From positions 106,467,587-106,531,586 of the forward strand of contig CM043966.1 in the NCBI GenBank assembly GCA_014529385.2: 64,000 nt of DNA, read 5' to 3'. The stretch's first letter is position 1. Every line of letters begins with the position of its first letter. Below the pieces are notes generated by a model. The model made no database searches and was not told where the DNA came from. It was given only the letters and a program-made list of their open reading frames with translations. Made by a program: the position numbers and the translations under genes. This DNA comes from Adiantum capillus-veneris. Its lineage: Eukaryota; Streptophyta; Polypodiopsida; Polypodiales; Pteridaceae. This document shows, piece after piece, positions 45,698-60,659 of this stretch.

Positions 45698-47990
45698 ACG
45701 CTTTGTTGTATTTTAGGTATTTCAATTACTGACTTATGGTTGAGAAGTTCAAGATAATGGTTGCTGATGAGAAAAGACAACAAACCTCAGTTGTTGACCA
45801 CATTATGCTACTAAAACAAAAATGTCACTTTCTTGAAGTTTATGGGGGTTATTTCATTAGGCAAGTTGGACCTAATGATAAGTGTTAAATTTTTAAAATG
45901 GACCAAGGTCCGGTATAGAAATTGTCAATCACATGTAATGAGGAGAAAATGGAGATTTGAGTGCCGCTTGGGCACACTTTGATCATACACATAAAATAGG
46001 TGGATGGCAAACTATGTCATGCTTTGTCTATGATCCTAGATACACTTTTTATGTTTTCTAGCACTGTCTTTCATCACCATATGCAAATTTATTGTGGGGA
46101 ATATTTGTAATTGTTTCTTAGTTTAGAGGGATTGATGGTAATAGATATTTGTGACACCAAAGAGGAGGATACAGACACACGTATTGTTTTGAAGACAGTT
46201 TAATGATGTGCTAATTCAAGAAGGTTACCCCCCATCAAGAGACTTTGCAGGTTTCATGACAGATGAGGATGGAGAAAATTGGGATGTTGTGCGTATAGTC
46301 TACAATAGAGGGCTAGATAACTTGATAATTGACAAGGAAAGGTCTTGTATCTTCCATTGGGAGAAAATTTTACAAAAACCATACTAAAAAATATACAGCT
46401 AAAGATAACTGTGTAAAACATGGCACAATTCAAGGAGACAATGAGTTTGCTAGCAAGACAAGAAAATGCAATAAGAGGATAGTGGTCAGAGAATGTTGCA
46501 AGTGAGAGTATCAAGTCCCTAGAGAGATGGTTCAAGTGGTGGTGGGAGACAAGGATATCTCATTGGGGTAGATTCCACTATGAAGTATGACACAATCATC
46601 AACCTCAGATTGACCTTCTCTATGTTTTCCTTCACTAATTAATTTTTTTTTTTTTCTAGAATGAAAAATTCTTTGAGTCCTTGGGAAAAGTCTTAAATTC
46701 CTTGTACAAACTTTTCAAGGACCGTTCATGCATGTTGACTCATTGATGAAGGTGGTAACAAAAGAATTTCTTTGCATGATTCATGTATGAGTGATGCAAT
46801 CAATGCTTACATTCAATGCACAAAGAAACATGGCTATATTACCGTATAGATACATAGGGCTTGGACTAACATGAAACATTTTTATAGATATCAAAACCAA
46901 AAGCGAAAACTCCTACCCCATGCATGTTGGCTAGTGCTCTTCGAGGAGGAGTGATGGGAGCACCATTTTGTGAGCAACCTATTTTGCATGGAGATAGAGA
47001 AACTACTCAAAGAAAGAAGGAGAGAGGGTTTATGGAAACAATTTCACATAAGCCTAGCTATGTGATGGAATCTGGACAACGAGAAGAGCTTGGACGGCCA
47101 CAAAATATTTTATCTATGATGGGCATGGAGATATAGGAACAAAAATTTGATGTGAATGCAGATTCCATAGATGAGGAGCTCCATGAGAATAATGACATAA
47201 GATACGCCACTATAGCCACTATGGATGGATATGGTTTTGGTGATTTTGAGGTTGTTGTGCCAATGGCATTGAATAATAAGATGGATACCTCAAAATGTAT
47301 CTTGTCAGTGATTTTTTGTGCTTCAAGGGAGAAGATGTGAGATTTTCATGCAAAGTAGGTGGCCAGGACTTGTGGCCTCATGCTTTTTGGGAGACAGAAC
47401 TTACAAAGATTAGAGGAAACACTATTGGTTATGGTTTTGTGGTCATGATGTGCTGCACACTAAAGTCGTGGTCAAGCAAGTATTGAAACCACCAAAAAAT
47501 CCAGCATCTTGTTTGATACACATTGGGAAAAAATGTATCAAAGGAGGGGCACACTGGGTTGGTTGGGGGAGGTTTGTGATTGGAGTTCCTTGTCCAAAGG
47601 TTGTCAAGAAAGGGGATATAGTGGGAACCTCAGGCAACTGCAACAAAAAATGGAGGTTTGGCATCTGTAAAGAGGCATGTAAATTCTTGGACATAGCATC
47701 ACATATGGATGCTTGTTTCTTGCAAGAGATAAATTTGGCACCTAATCATCACGCCCTATTTAAGATCTCAATGCAAGATTTATATGATGTGCATGTGGCT
47801 ATGGAGCCCTATTGCACATGCCCAAATTTTCAAGGAAGAGAGAGAGGGAAAGAAACCTTACTTGGCTTGTAAACACCTATAATTTGTCTACACAAAGATT
47901 CTTGGCTTGGATGGTAAGCATCATATGATTATACATCAACCAACACTACGTGAAAGAGATCTCACTTTCATCTTAAATAAACATCAATAG
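45698..47990 (+). pseudogene. 3' part of a degenerate gene ending in a SWIM zinc finger
   Basis: Plus-strand coding blocks in changing frames: MVEKFKIMVADEKRQQTSVV (about 45735-45800); a block near 46080-46200 with DICDTKEEDTDT; DFAGFMTDEDGENWDVVRIV, then ERSCIFHWEKI (about 46240-46360); and 47450-47872, which runs into a SWIM-type zinc finger. That finger has PYCTCPNF near 47808-47835 and, after a one-base shift and one stop, ACKHL...FVYTKILGLDG to about 47920, giving the C-x-C...C-x-H ligands. SWIM fingers occur in MULE transposases and in some ubiquitin ligases. The FHW-type block and lack of introns suggest a transposase-derived gene, but I saw no clear DDE triad. Many stops and frameshifts: pseudogene. 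Confidence 0.5.
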
Positions 47991-48022
47991 TTGATGACTT
48001 TAGAGAAGTGGAGAAGAAGGAT

Positions 48023-50703
<2,681 letters not shown>

Positions 50704-50708
50704 TCTTC

Positions 50709-50726
50709 TGGTGTCCCCACTGAGGA
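50709..50726 (+). other. Candidate primer binding site of element D
   Basis: TGGTGTCCCCACTGAGGA follows the proposed LTR end by 5 nt. It shares CCCCACTGAGGA with the site next to the 5' LTR of element C. The tRNA is not assigned. Confidence 0.4.
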
Positions 50727-50829
50727 GCGTAGTGATGCTCTTAGTTGATGTCAAAGTGGTGATTTTGGTGATGCCAATGGTTCAACCTTTGAAGAGCAGG
50801 TGCTGCTAGTGATGGCTTGGGCGGGATTT

Positions 50830-51809
50830 CCCATTTTCACTAGGGTCGAAGATTCAAAAACCTAGATTCAAAACTATGGATTGTTCATGTTGGATAGCGT
50901 TCTATCAACAGAAGATGGTGCGGTACAGGTGTTCCCGCTCCTAGTTCGTGGTAAAGCGAGGCTATGGTGCGATAGCCTTGGTGAAGAAGAAAAGGTAGGT
51001 TGCGAAGCCCTAGAGGCAGCTTTTTGAAGAAGATCATAGCAGACATGCATCTGGATGAAGTAAAGCGAAAGCTGGATGGTTTGAAGCAAAGCTTGGAGGG
51101 TGATTTTCAAGCGTTCGTGTGGGAGTTCAAAGCCCTTTTAGAGAAATTGATCAAGGTAACTGCTGTAGAAAATGATAGTTTTTTAAAATTGAGTAAATTC
51201 ATGGATTGCCTACATGAAGAAGTGCGTGATAAGGTGGAGATAGATGGCCCGGTGTTGTATGAAGAGGTAGTAGCTCTAGAGAAAGGGCGGACCAAAAAGA
51301 TTTTGAAGAAGCGTAAAGCTAGGCAGGGTTTGTCAGGCATTGTGATGCCGAAGCAGTGCAATGTGACGGTAGCCGAGCCATAGGTGGTACAAAGAGAAGT
51401 GCAAGTGCAAGGAGAACCAAGGGTTCTTTGGTTACAAAGAGACAGGGTGGTTCCTATGCCAAAGATGCCCTCCAGAGCGGTTCCAATTGTGGAGGAAGTG
51501 CAGGTGATTCCAGAGTGGACAAAGGATGTGCTTTCAAGTTCAAGTGCGGTTGTAGAAGCTCCATTGAGGGGTGGTAAAAATCAAACAGTACGGTTTGCAA
51601 ACGAGGTCGAAGCGATGAAGCTAGTGGAGATTTCTAAGCTTGAAACCAAGGAGGAGATTGAGTCGAGTGACGGTAGCTCTATGGATGCAGACATGAGCTG
51701 GGAGATAGACTCATCTCAATCCAGGTATGATGAGTTTGACCTCTTGCATGTGAGTAGGTTACATCTTCTTCAAGGAAATCTTTCCGTTTCACAATGTGTT
51801 CGATGATGC
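50830..51809 (+). pseudogene. Element D gag-like ORF, truncated
   Basis: Up to about 51000 one frame reads FPLLVRGKARLWCDSLG, a phrase typical of plant gypsy gag. After a frame change the frame 51000-51809 (one stop at 51383) continues with a helical part (FQAFVWEFKALLEKLIKV) and an acidic C-terminal part. It ends at a stop, and the element is cut off against the opposite-strand gag of element E at about 51810-51838. No zinc knuckle or pol follows. Confidence 0.5.
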
Positions 51810-51838
51810 TTCTGATCCCAAGCTTCCTTTCTCAAGCT

Positions 51839-52771
51839 TCAAGGGTGCAAAATAACTCTCTTATTATCTAGGTCTCCTATTGTTGGATCTTCCATAATAA
51901 TGGCATGAGTTTGAGCCATCGCTCCTCTTCCTGTGCTCCTTCCTCCACGACGAAGAGGTTGGCCTCTACCATTTGGTGCTATAGGAATTGAATTTGTAGT
52001 AGTTTCTACACTTCTTCTAGGACACCTATTCCTATAGTGTCCTATTTTTTTACACTCATAACAACGAACGTCAGGATGCTCAAGTTGGGTTGTTGTAGTT
52101 GCGGGTGCTACAGGGCGAGGTTGACAAGTTTGATTAGCGGGTTTGAGGCTCCAATTATTGGGCCTGCCCCTTTGAGTTTTAAAGTCTTCTCTCCCCTCAT
52201 TCGTGGTCATTTCTTTAGCCAAAGGTTTTGCCCTGAAGAGATCATCCTGAAGTGATGTGGGTCTCATTGCTTCAAGATGGGTATCCAAGGGATGATTCAA
52301 TCTTGAAAAAATTGTGCTACCTATTGCTCAATCAACATTTTTGGGGCATATATTTGCAAGGTAACAAATTTGGAGTAGTACTCTCCCACCGATAAGGATA
52401 TTTGTTTTAGAGCAAGAACTCATTCATTTTGGCGTCTCGATGAGCGGGTGGAAGATATCGTGCTGTAATCGCTTCTTTTATATCCTCCCAAGACTGAGAA
52501 GATCCTGAAACACCCAAGTCCTTGCAATGTTGTTTCCACCATATTTTTGCATCGCCAGCAAGAAAAAACATTGTAAGCATAGTTTGGTTTAGAGGTTGGG
52601 TCCTTGCAGCTTTGAAATAGTCTTCCACTGCCTCAATCCAGGTTTCAGCATCGCGCTCCACATGGGTTCCATCGCCTTTGAATGTGGGTGGTTGGGCTTG
52701 TTTCAGGAGAAGTTTTTTCTCCTATAGGGCCGTGTATAAATCATTTGACGGTACCTACACAATAGTATGCT
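51839..52771 (-). pseudogene. Element E gag fragment, interrupted by element B
   Basis: The minus-strand frame 52661-52407 has the gag capsid phrases WIEAVEDYF, AKIWWKQHC and ITARYLPP; 52300-51839 has a CCHC knuckle (CYECKKIGHYRNRC) in a basic context. Frames are broken between 52300 and 52407. The capsid N-terminus is cut at 52771 by the LTR of element B, with the target sequence ATGCT (52767-52771), and should resume beyond the right edge. The left end is truncated at about 51839, against element D. Confidence 0.75.
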
Positions 52772-53130
52772 TGTCATAATAATCAATATCTAATTCTCCT
52801 AAATGATTTTCTCATGTTAAACGGATCATTTAATATGGGGAAGTGCTAGGGGAGAAAAAGCTAGACTATTGGTTAAGCTAGCAGACCAAGCCACAGTAGG
52901 GATCCAAAGGGGGGGCCATCCGCAAAAGAGCAATGTGCGACAATGGGCTTAAAAGACCCTAAGGCTCAGCCTATTCAGACTTTCAAAATGCTAAGGTTCC
53001 AAAATTCAAAGGTTGTGTCCAAAGGCCAAACACTAGGGAAATTCGATGCTTAGTGTGTGTCACAAAAAGTCTTTGTCAATCCCTAGATAGCCGGGGGCGA
53101 GCCTTGCAAGTAGGATATGAGAGAGAAACT

Positions 53131-53161
<31 letters not shown>

Positions 53162-54357
53162 ACACACACACAAATTCCCTTTACACAAAGGGAATGTTGG
53201 ACACATGTCAGCTCCCTAGCCAGATGCCCACAAGGTGTACCCAATTTCTATTGGATGGCCTTGAAGGTGGACCAATGAGAATTAGGCTAGAGTAAATCTA
53301 GTTTTATTAATTTAAAAACACTTAATAAAAGAACCAATAAGAATTAAGCTCTCTAGAAGACTATTGGACAGTCTCCCAAGGGGACCAATGAGCATTCAGC
53401 AGCCCAATGGCTTGCCTGATTCCTATTGGCCAGGAGGCAAAGGGGTCCAATGAGAGTTTAGTTTCATTTATTAATTACCTAAAGCTCTCACAAAAGGGGA
53501 AAGGGGGACACATGTCAGAAGGCTATCACTTATAATGCTTAATTCTCATTTGCTAGGCCTGGGGAGGTCCAATAGGAGTGTAGCAAGAGAAAATTGGAAA
53601 GGGGGTCGACCAAGAGAGAGAGGGGGCTGATTTTTGCAAGGCATTATCACACACACAATCTCTTGTGTGAAGTAAAGAAGACTCTCTCTCCTTCTCAAGC
53701 TTTAATGGAAAGCTTACCACCTACTCCAAGCTTGTGAGAAGGGAGGCCTACACCAACAACTCTTGGCTTTGTGATGCAAATCCAACCAAGAGCCAAGCTT
53801 CAATGCATGCTCATCTCCTCTAACATGCTAATTACTAAGCTAGGCTATGGTAATATGAGTGATTATGTGAGGATATGTACACCTTTCTCGTAAGAATACT
53901 CCTTCTTCCTCTCAATCTACTCTCATACCCCGCTAGCTGTCACCATCTTTGAAGGTGTGTGAGGTCTTGGGTATGATACCATGAGGGAATTGATGTTGTG
54001 TTTGATAAGTGTTTTGCTTAGTGCATGAATTTTCCATCTTCATTGCACTAGCTAGTATTAAACGAACACAAGAAGTTGTATTGTAAAATGTCTCTATTGA
54101 TGGGAGAAACCATAATACAAAGCCTTTTGGAGGGGGGACCGGCTCCATGAAAATCCGGTCCTCAACCGTTGTCAATTGCTTAATTTTCTTCTCTTTTGAA
54201 GTATTGTTCATGCTATCTAACTAGGTGTTATGCTTTTTGTTGCTCTCTCCACCCAAGCACTCTTGTTATTCTCATTAGGAAGCTACTCCAATGAAATGCT
54301 CACTATGTTCATGCTATTTTCCGCTACACACAAGTTACTAGATCATCAAATGTTACA
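52772..54357 (+). repeat. 5' LTR of element B
   Basis: 1586 bp, TG...CA, starting TGTCATAATAATCAATATC as do the other two copies. It contains an AC microsatellite (about 53131-53173, interrupted once) and a cluster of CCAAT/ATTGG motifs at about 53250-53580. The flanking target sequence is ATGCT at 52767-52771. Confidence 0.95.
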
Positions 54358-54358
54358 T

Positions 54359-54370
54359 TGGTATCAGAGC
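54359..54370 (+). other. Primer binding site of element B, initiator tRNA-Met
   Basis: TGGTATCAGAGC, a perfect 12-nt complement to the 3' end of plant initiator tRNA-Met, one base after the LTR. This is the common primer of plant copia and chromovirus elements. Confidence 0.95.
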
Positions 54371-54754
54371 ACAAGGTTTCTCTTTTCTTACTCAAGAAGG
54401 GAGGTCCTCAAGCTAGCTATAAATGGTTGGTACTATTAATTGCATGTGAGTAAGTAGAACAGGGATTTTTCAGCCTTGGAGTGCGCCTGCCTTTGTGCAG
54501 TTAATGGGGCATCACCGTCGAGAGCTATAGTCTTAATAGTGGAGTCCTATGGGGCTTTCCTTTGACCACTATTGAGCCATTAGAAGCTTGACAGGAGCCG
54601 GTGTTGTTTTGGTGTTGAATGACCCTCTCTTCTATTCCTTGCAATTAATGGTATTCAAGCCACGGGTAGAGTAACTTGAGTGCTTTTTCTAAAGGGGTAA
54701 AGTGGAGTAGCAACTAGGGCTTGAAGTGCCAAAGTACACCTAAAAGTTGTTAGA

Positions 54755-56341
54755 ATGGTTGACAATAGTAAAGAGAGTGAAATAAATGTTGATAACTTTG
54801 ATTTTGCTAATGAGCAAGCTACTAATGATGCCCCGATGCTTGTTAACTATCTTATTTCTAGGCTTCAACAAGCCATGGGCAATCCATCCCTCCAAAGTGA
54901 AGTGCAACGGCAGCTTCGTGCTCATGGGATTCTCCAAGCTCCTCACCATGACGAGAGAACACCTAGGAAGCCTCCTTGCAAGACTTCCAAAAGAGGTCTC
55001 TCTCCGATTCGGGAAGAAGAAGAGGATCCCTATGAAGGGCTCATAAATTTTCTCCTTGATGACGCATCTCCTTCTCAAAGGAGAATTCAAGAGCCTCCAC
55101 CAAAGGAACGAGAAAGAAGTGAGTCTCACACCACCTTGACGGAGATGGCTCCACGAAGACGGTGGGGTAAACGCTCTCCATCGCCTCCAAAACGGAGAAG
55201 ACCATCTCATACTTCTCCACACCATACTTCAAAGAGGGATGACAAAAAGCAAGAGAAGAAAAAGGCAAGAAAGAGGACACCCTCTTCTCCATCTTCTTCA
55301 TCCTCTTCCTCTTATGAAAGTGATGGTCAAGACAAGGAAGATCAAGGCAAGAAAAGGTGAGAAAGAGGTCACCCTCTTCTCCATCTTCCTCAAATTATTC
55401 ATCTTCCAAAGAAAGTGATGGTGCAACCTTTGAATCATAAAAAAGAAGAGGCCATAGGATATCCTATGCCACGTGGAAGAGGTCATCCAAGCTCAAGAAG
55501 TTCAAAGAGGGAGGGAAGAGCATCTCTTTCCTTACCTACGATGGCACTTTTGGTGCTACGGACAAAGTCTTGGCCTTTGTCCAAAAATTCAATGGGGCGT
55601 TCGGACATGAGGGAGTCCTCTAAGCTACGCCATGTAGCTATGCACTTTTAAAAGTCCGCCAAACAATGGTGGTCTAGCCTACGGGCCAACAGTGAAGCTC
55701 CACGAACATGGAAAGCTTTAAGAGCTTCCATTATGAAGCAGTTTTTGGCCACCAATGCCAAACACAAAGTACTCACCGAATGGTGAAGCTTGAATCTCTC
55801 TCCCTATGAATCCATCCACAAATATGTAGACAAGTTTTGGAAGCTACAACTCAAAGCCATTGTCTTCAAAAAGTTGGATTTTGGAGAGAAAAAGCAACAA
55901 TTTTGTGTGGGCTTAGACGAAGAAATGGTGGAGTATGTCAACTCCCAAAGGCCACTCACCATATCGGTAGTAATACATCATACTATGGTGGCCTCTCGAA
56001 TCAATTTCCAAACAAGGGCTAAGAGGAATTCTAAGCCCCTTGAAAACAAGGGTTCCAATGAGCCTAAGGTGAAGGACAATGTCCAAAAGTCTCCTAAGGG
56101 CAACTCCAACAAAGCTAAAGATAAGGGAGTTTATAAAGTCAAAAATAAACTTTTTCCTAAAGAGCTTGAGCATTATCGCAAGGATAACCGGTGTTTCAAG
56201 TGCGGCGAACAAGAGCATGCATGCCGCGCTTGCCCCAAAAGAACAACCACCATGATCCTCCTAGAGCTACCTTGGTCGAAATCCAAGAGGAGGAAACTCA
56301 CCACAAAGGATCTCCTCTATGCCATGCTTGGGGAAAGGTAA
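54755..56341 (+). pseudogene. Element B gag, broken
   Basis: The frame 54755-55360 (201 residues) starts at an ATG after the leader and is rich in Ser/Arg/Lys/Glu. The capsid domain continues in other frames at about 55440-55790 (FLTYDGTFGATDKVLAF, AKQWWSSLRANS, FLATNAKHKV). The frame 55790-56341 ends with a CCHC knuckle, CFKCGEQEHACRAC. At least two frameshifts or stops separate the parts (55361-55415, around 55620, 55786). The knuckle overlaps the start of the pol frame at 56191. Confidence 0.85.
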
Positions 56342-57570
56342 GAGAACATGATGCTTTTATTCTCTTTGACCCCGGTTCTACTCATAATTTTATATCTATA
56401 GAGTTGGCCACCAAGCTAGGCATACAAACCTACGAGATGGGAGATGTCCTACCTGCAGACGGTGCTTTCAAGCAGCAAGAAGCTTCAGTCACTCCCTTAA
56501 TCGGGAAATTGAGGCTCCATGTCCAAAGCTATATGGACAAAGAGGACTTCTTTATCTCTCCTCTCAAGCATGAGGATGTAATTCTAGGGGCACCATGGTT
56601 TGATCTCATGGCTGCCAATGTTAAATTCCTTGAAAGGAGAATCTCCTTTATGTTCAGGGAAAAACATGTGTATATAGATGCTAAGGAAATGGGTAACACT
56701 ATACCCATTGTACATACTCAAGCTTTCGGCAAGTCAATAAAGAGCTCTATCTCCATGTACATGATTTTTGTTAAAGATTCTCAAAATGAACCTAATGTTT
56801 TAGCAAAAGAAAATATACACAACCAAAAGGAATTAGAGTTATCCAATTTTCTCAAGGGGTTTCAAGATGTCTTTATTGACGACATCCCTTGTGAGCTACC
56901 TCTTAAACGAGGTAATGATGACCATGCAATTGAAATTCTTCCAGGAAGTTCACCACCTAACAAACCTCCTTATAGAGTTTCTCAAGCTCAACAAGAGGAG
57001 ATTATGCGGCAAGTGCATGAGTTAGTTGAGAAGGGCATGGTTAGGCCTAGGTCATCTCCATTTTGTTCTCCTGTGCTACTAGTGCAAAAGAAAGACGGCA
57101 CATATCGTATGTCTGTCGACTATAGAGCACTAAATAGGATCAGTATCAAAAATAGGTTTCATGTTCCACAGGTAGAAGACCTATTTGATAAGCTACAAGG
57201 GTCCACCTACTTCAGTAGGATTGACCTAAAAAGTGGCTATCATCAAATAAGGATAGTTGATCAAGACATTGCAAAGACCGCATTTGGCACTACGTTTGGT
57301 CTTTATGAATACATTGTCATGCCTTTTGGCTTGACCAATGCACCAGCCACATTCAACCGCTTGATGGAGAAGCTATTCAGGCCTCACTGAACCTTTACTG
57401 GAGTGTTCTTTGATGATATCATCATCTACTCTAATTCATTAGACGAACACAAGAGACATCTCCAGGTAATATTTCAAGTTCTAAGAGAGAATAAAATTTA
57501 TGTTAATCGAAAGAAAAGTGAATTTTCTTACAAGATATTCAGGATTTAGGTCACATTATCTCCCAAGATG
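56191..57570 (+). pseudogene. Element B protease and reverse transcriptase, broken
   Basis: A 399-residue frame to 57390, then the same frame after one TGA. Protease: FDPGSTHNFIS (56365-56395), where Pro replaces the usual Ser/Thr after the catalytic Asp, and DVILGAPWF. RT: CSPVLLVQKKDGTYRMSVDY, FSRIDLKSGYHQIRI, VMPFGLTNAPATFNR and, beyond the stop, VFFDDIIIYS (FFDD in place of F/YVDD). A frameshift near 57545 leads into the next frame. Confidence 0.9.
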
Positions 57571-58508
57571 GAATCCAAATGGATCCATCAAAGTTAGAGG
57601 TAATAAAAGGATGGCCTAAACCAAGGAATCTTCATAAGTTAAGAAGCTTTATAGGAATGTGCACATACTATAGACTCTTTATAGAAAAGTTCTCACTAAT
57701 AGCAAGACCATTACATGACCTAACAAAGAAAAACGTTAGGTACACATGGTCTTCCAAGGAGAACAATGCTTTTGAAAAGCTTATCTCTCAACCTGTGCTT
57801 ACACTACCAGATCTCTCAAAGCCATTTGAGGTCCAATGTGATGCTTGTGGTGATTGCCTTGGAACTGTTTTTCTTCAAGAAGGGCATGCCATAGGCTATG
57901 AAAGTCGACGGCTCGACCCTGTTAAGCAAGCTCTGGGCATATATGAAAAGGAACTCCTCGCAGTTCTACATGTCTTAGACTCATGGAAGCACTATTTATT
58001 GGGGACTCCTTTCATTCTGCAAACGGATCACCAAAGTCTTAAGTACTTCATGACGCAGACCAAGCTCTCTGACAAACAAATGAGGTGGGAAAATTTTCTT
58101 TCACAATTTCATTTTCATATTGCTCACATTGCTGGCAAGCATAATCGAGTAGCCGATGCACTCTCAAGACGGTCGAGAGTGAATGCGGTTTCCATAGCAG
58201 CTCACAATGATCTATCTTCTATGATAGATGATTATGCTATTGATCTTGATTTTAGAGATGTGATTTCAGCCCTTGCACTAGGGAAGAAAGAGGAACCATT
58301 TACTTTACAAGATGGTTATCTTCTCTACGGTAATAGACTATGCGTTACTAGCTCACTACGTGAGAAAGTAATGTATGAATCTCATGCTACTCCTTCTGCA
58401 GGACATAGAGGGATTCAGTCTACCCTAAAGGGGATTGAAACATATTTCTATTGGCCTACCATGAAAGCAAACATACAAGAGTATGTTTCTAAATGTGTGG
58501 TATGCTGA
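57571..58508 (+). pseudogene. Element B RNase H and integrase zinc domain
   Basis: A 309-residue frame: RT connection (LRSFIGMCTYYRLFI), then RNase H with VQCDACGDCLGTV, YEKELLAVLHVL and LQTDHQSLKYF. The integrase H2C2 domain follows, with His pair ESHATPSAGH and Cys pair CVVC. A TGA at 58506-58508, in a position where Trp or Arg is usual, ends the frame. Confidence 0.9.
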
Positions 58509-59278
58509 AAGACAAAGTTTGATAGAGGGAAGCAACTTGGATTGCTTCAACCTTTTCCAATTCCTAATTCACCATGGGAGAGCATATCCATGGATTTTAT
58601 CTTTGGATTTCCTAAGTCTATCCATGGGAATATGGGAATATGGACGATAGTAGACAAGTTCAGTAAACAAGCTCATTTTATACCTGTCAAAAAGACTATC
58701 AAAGCCCATCAAATGGCAACCCTCTTCATTTCACAAATCTTCAAGTACCACGGTTTGCCAATGTCCATAGTGTCGGATAGAGATCCTAGAATGACCAGTA
58801 ATTTATGGAAGAGTGTCTTTGGGAATTTAGGAACAAGGCTAAACTTCTCTTCGACCTATCACCCACAAACAGATGGCCAAAGTGAAATAGCTAACCTAAC
58901 AATTCTCGATCTACTAAAAGCCTATGTAACGGAAGTAGATCAAAGATCCAAATGGGAGAAGTACTTCCCTTAGTGGAGTATGCCTACAATAACATTGTAC
59001 ATACTTCCACAGGAAAAGCACCTTTTGAGGTAATTGAGGGAAGATCAAAAAGTCCCTTGCTACTTAAGGTACACGGGAAGATCTTCGCTACAGATGAGTA
59101 TAGCCGAGACCTACAATAATCTTTCCAAAAGATTAGGATGTTATCTCTATCTCACAGCAAAGGCAAAAGGTTGTTGCTAACAAGCACAGAAGAGCCCAAG
59201 CCTTTAAAGAAAATGATTGGGTCTTACTCAATTTTCCCAAGGCTCTATTAAGGCACACGACGGGCAAGAATCCTACGG
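58509..59278 (+). pseudogene. Element B integrase catalytic core, interrupted by F
   Basis: The core contains SMDFIFGFP, VSDRDPRM and HPQTDGQSEIAN, so all three acidic residues of the D,D(35)E site are visible. A stop after KYFP (58971-58973) is followed by further integrase sequence (LVEYAYNNIVHTS and on) to 59278, where insertion F begins. The rest of integrase resumes at 61845. Confidence 0.88.
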
Positions 59279-59835
59279 TGTAGGAGAACAAATCAGGTTT
59301 ATTTGAAGCTTACAGGATTAATGAGCAGTTATAAGGGCTTGCTAACAAGCCAGTTTTTGAGCTGAAAGTGTGCCAGATGTGGCTCTAAGGGTCAAAAGAT
59401 ATCTTGGTAATGCCAAACAGTGAGTATTCTTGAAGTGGTCATAGCTGGGGTTTTATTAATCCAAGCTGAAGTACTCAAAAATCTCTACATGCCTGTCTTT
59501 ACGGCTCGTCAATCGGAGGTACGGGTAAGAAGTTATGACAGTTTTAAGTTGAGTCAGTAGCAGATCTGTACCGGATTGGGAATTTGCATCTGAAGGGGAA
59601 AAAATGAAATGAATGCGTGGGGCTGAAGTGCTCACTTTGTGGAGCGCGTCGGTCTTTTCAGATCAATGATCGGAGTTCCGGTTACCAAGATATTGGCCGG
59701 TAAATATTCACCGGGGGCCGGTTCCGTACCACTCCGGTGCGCTCGGCCAACAAGCTCAGCTGGGATTTTGAATGCATGGAGCAGTAATTGGTTTGAGGAG
59801 TATCACATTCGGAATGTTGATACGGGCATTGAAGT

Positions 59836-60240
59836 TCAAGAAGATAATGTTGTGTTTGGCAGTGCTTTGCTAGCTATGTATGTCAAATATGGTGCCATAA
59901 ATTTTGCAGAGCTTCGTGTCTGGAATGTCGTCTTTTGGAATGCAATAATTGCAGGCGCTGCTTTGGTCGGTATGTGTACAAGAATAATGTGGGAATTAAA
60001 ATTATCAATAATGTTATCATGCTTGGCATTGCCTTGGCCGAATGTATACAACACTGCATAGCCGATATGTATGCCAAATGTGATTCCCTTACGATGATTA
60101 TGGCTACCAATGAAGAAGCCTGGCAAAGCCTTGGCCGACATGTGTATCGGACATGAACCCGAAGCTTTGCATGGGCCATTTGTATGCCAAATGTGGTGTC
60201 CTTATGAAGGAAGCCGACCGCCCAAAGGCAAAGGGCCATA
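59836..60240 (+). pseudogene. PPR-protein fragment inside insertion F
   Basis: The plus frame reads DNVVFGSALLAMYVKYGAI, then NVVFWNAIIAG, the typical junction of two PLS-type pentatricopeptide repeats. Further on, in another frame, comes CIADMYAKCDSL (about 60055-60090), and again a Y-A-K-C-G phrase near 60190. These match the L/S repeat consensus of organelle RNA-editing PPR proteins. Deletions and frameshifts break it; no start, E or DYW domain is seen. It is a captured or very old fragment. Confidence 0.6.
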
Positions 60241-60659
60241 AACCCAAAGGGCCAGCCGTTTACAAAAGGAGGCTTTTCTTTTTAATTGAGTGGGAAGCCA
60301 AACAAAGAAAGAAAAGCATGGCAAAGCCCTAAAGCCAGTGCGTAGGTAGCAAGAAGGAGAAGAAGCACTCGCACCGGGCTGTGTGGAGCTCAGCCGACCT
60401 CGCGGCGGCAGAAACAAATTTTCCTCAGAATCTCCTGACGATGGTTTTTGGCCCTACTCTTGCAAGTTTTCGTGCTACTAGAATTTCGACCCGCCACGTC
60501 ATTATCTGCCAGTCCCATTAGCAATATTACTAATGGGATGGCTAAAAATAGGGGGCCATGCAAAAGAAAGGAACGGGGTCTTAGGGATTCTTCTTCATCA
60601 GCATTTTGGGGGGAATTTTGTCCTCTCATCATCTTGTGGAGGTGCTTCTTCTCCTCATG

